Of a stretch of 64,000 bases of DNA, positions 63,876 to 64,000 are shown one piece after another. The first letter of the stretch is position 1. Each line of letters begins with the position of its first letter. The position numbers and the translations under genes are program-made. Where the stretch lies: positions 1-64,000 of the forward strand of contig NZ_JABX01000018.1 in the NCBI RefSeq assembly GCF_001469165.1. Direction: 5' to 3'. The notes under the pieces were generated by a model. That model made no database searches. It had not been told where the DNA came from and was given only the letters and a program-made list of their open reading frames with translations. Source of the DNA: Thiohalocapsa sp. ML1. Its GTDB lineage: Bacteria > Pseudomonadota > Gammaproteobacteria > Chromatiales > Chromatiaceae.

Positions 63876-64000
63876 TCAGTCGGCCTGCGCCGAGAGCGCC
63901 TGCCCAGTAGTGCCGGCGCTGTCGCGGCCGAGCAGCCACAGGTAGGTGGGCACCGCGATGTCCGGCGGCGGCACGGTGTTCGGGTCCTCGCCGGGGTAGA
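63876..64000 (-). CDS. C-terminus of a short-chain dehydrogenase (partial)
   Basis: Only the last 41 residues are visible, beginning YPGEDPNTVPPPDIAVPTYL and then WLLGRDSAGTTGQ. A F/Y-P-G-E-D-P start, P-x-D-I, and W-L-L-G-x-D-S-x-G-x-x-G-Q end is the usual tail of YciK-like SDR oxidoreductases. It ends at TGA 63876-63878, 13 bases before the membrane protein gene. The main part lies beyond the right edge. Confidence 0.7.
   Translation of the reverse strand, partial: YPGEDPNTVPPPDIAVPTYLWLLGRDSAGTTGQALSAQAD

Overview
The window is GC-rich chromosomal DNA from a gammaproteobacterium, most likely a member of the Chromatiales (purple sulfur bacteria or Ectothiorhodospiraceae-like). The evidence is the gene order rluE-icd-cspD-clpS-clpA-infA-aat followed by trxB-ftsK-lolA, which matches the enterobacterial arrangement, and the rib-nusB-thiL-pgpA run. 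The Chromatiales assignment is an inference from composition and gene content, not from a marker gene. No rRNA or tRNA gene, integrase, transposase or CRISPR array was recognised.

Layout. (1) 1-10.6 kb is a defence-type island, all on the minus strand. It holds a four-gene DISARM-like operon (drmA-like helicase, drmB-like DUF1998 protein, a UvrD-type helicase and an unrecognised 544-residue protein), then a damaged small-protein/nucleotidyltransferase pair, an AAA ATPase plus TOPRIM pair, and the start of a NERD-domain protein. (2) 11.1-19.3 kb is a nine-gene Mrp-type cation/proton antiporter operon with three large antiporter-like subunits. The last of these carries a Pro/Glu-rich linker and a C-terminal peptidoglycan-binding domain. 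(3) 19.7-24.8 kb has a DUF2333 protein, a glutaminase-STAS-cNMP protein, an AAA-ATPase-like remnant, a SRAP protein and a secreted protein with a PEP-CTERM-like tail. (4) 24.9-30.9 kb is an exopolysaccharide-type cluster with three sugar-transferase-like domains in successive genes, of which only the middle one looks catalytically complete.

(5) 31-48.2 kb is conserved housekeeping: rRNA pseudouridylation, isocitrate dehydrogenase, cold shock, the ClpS/ClpA N-degron system together with its two aminoacyl-protein transferases, IF-1, thioredoxin reductase, FtsK and LolA. (6) 48.4-57.4 kb has riboflavin synthesis, NusB, ThiL, PgpA and ParC, with a methyltransferase and a polysaccharide deacetylase sitting between ribE and ribBA. 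(7) 57.6-64 kb has a TPR lipoprotein-like secreted protein, a DUF302 protein, LarE, a cupin, a split transketolase, a membrane protein and the end of an SDR.

Intergenic DNA is unusually rich in tandem heptanucleotide arrays of at least four sequences (CGAGGGC, GGGCTAG, AGTACGG, TTCAAAC). Several are folded back as inverted pairs, and some belong to a composite element of about 330-365 bp present twice. One CGAGGGC array lies inside an antiporter coding sequence, and a GGGCTAG array supplies the stop codon of rluE.
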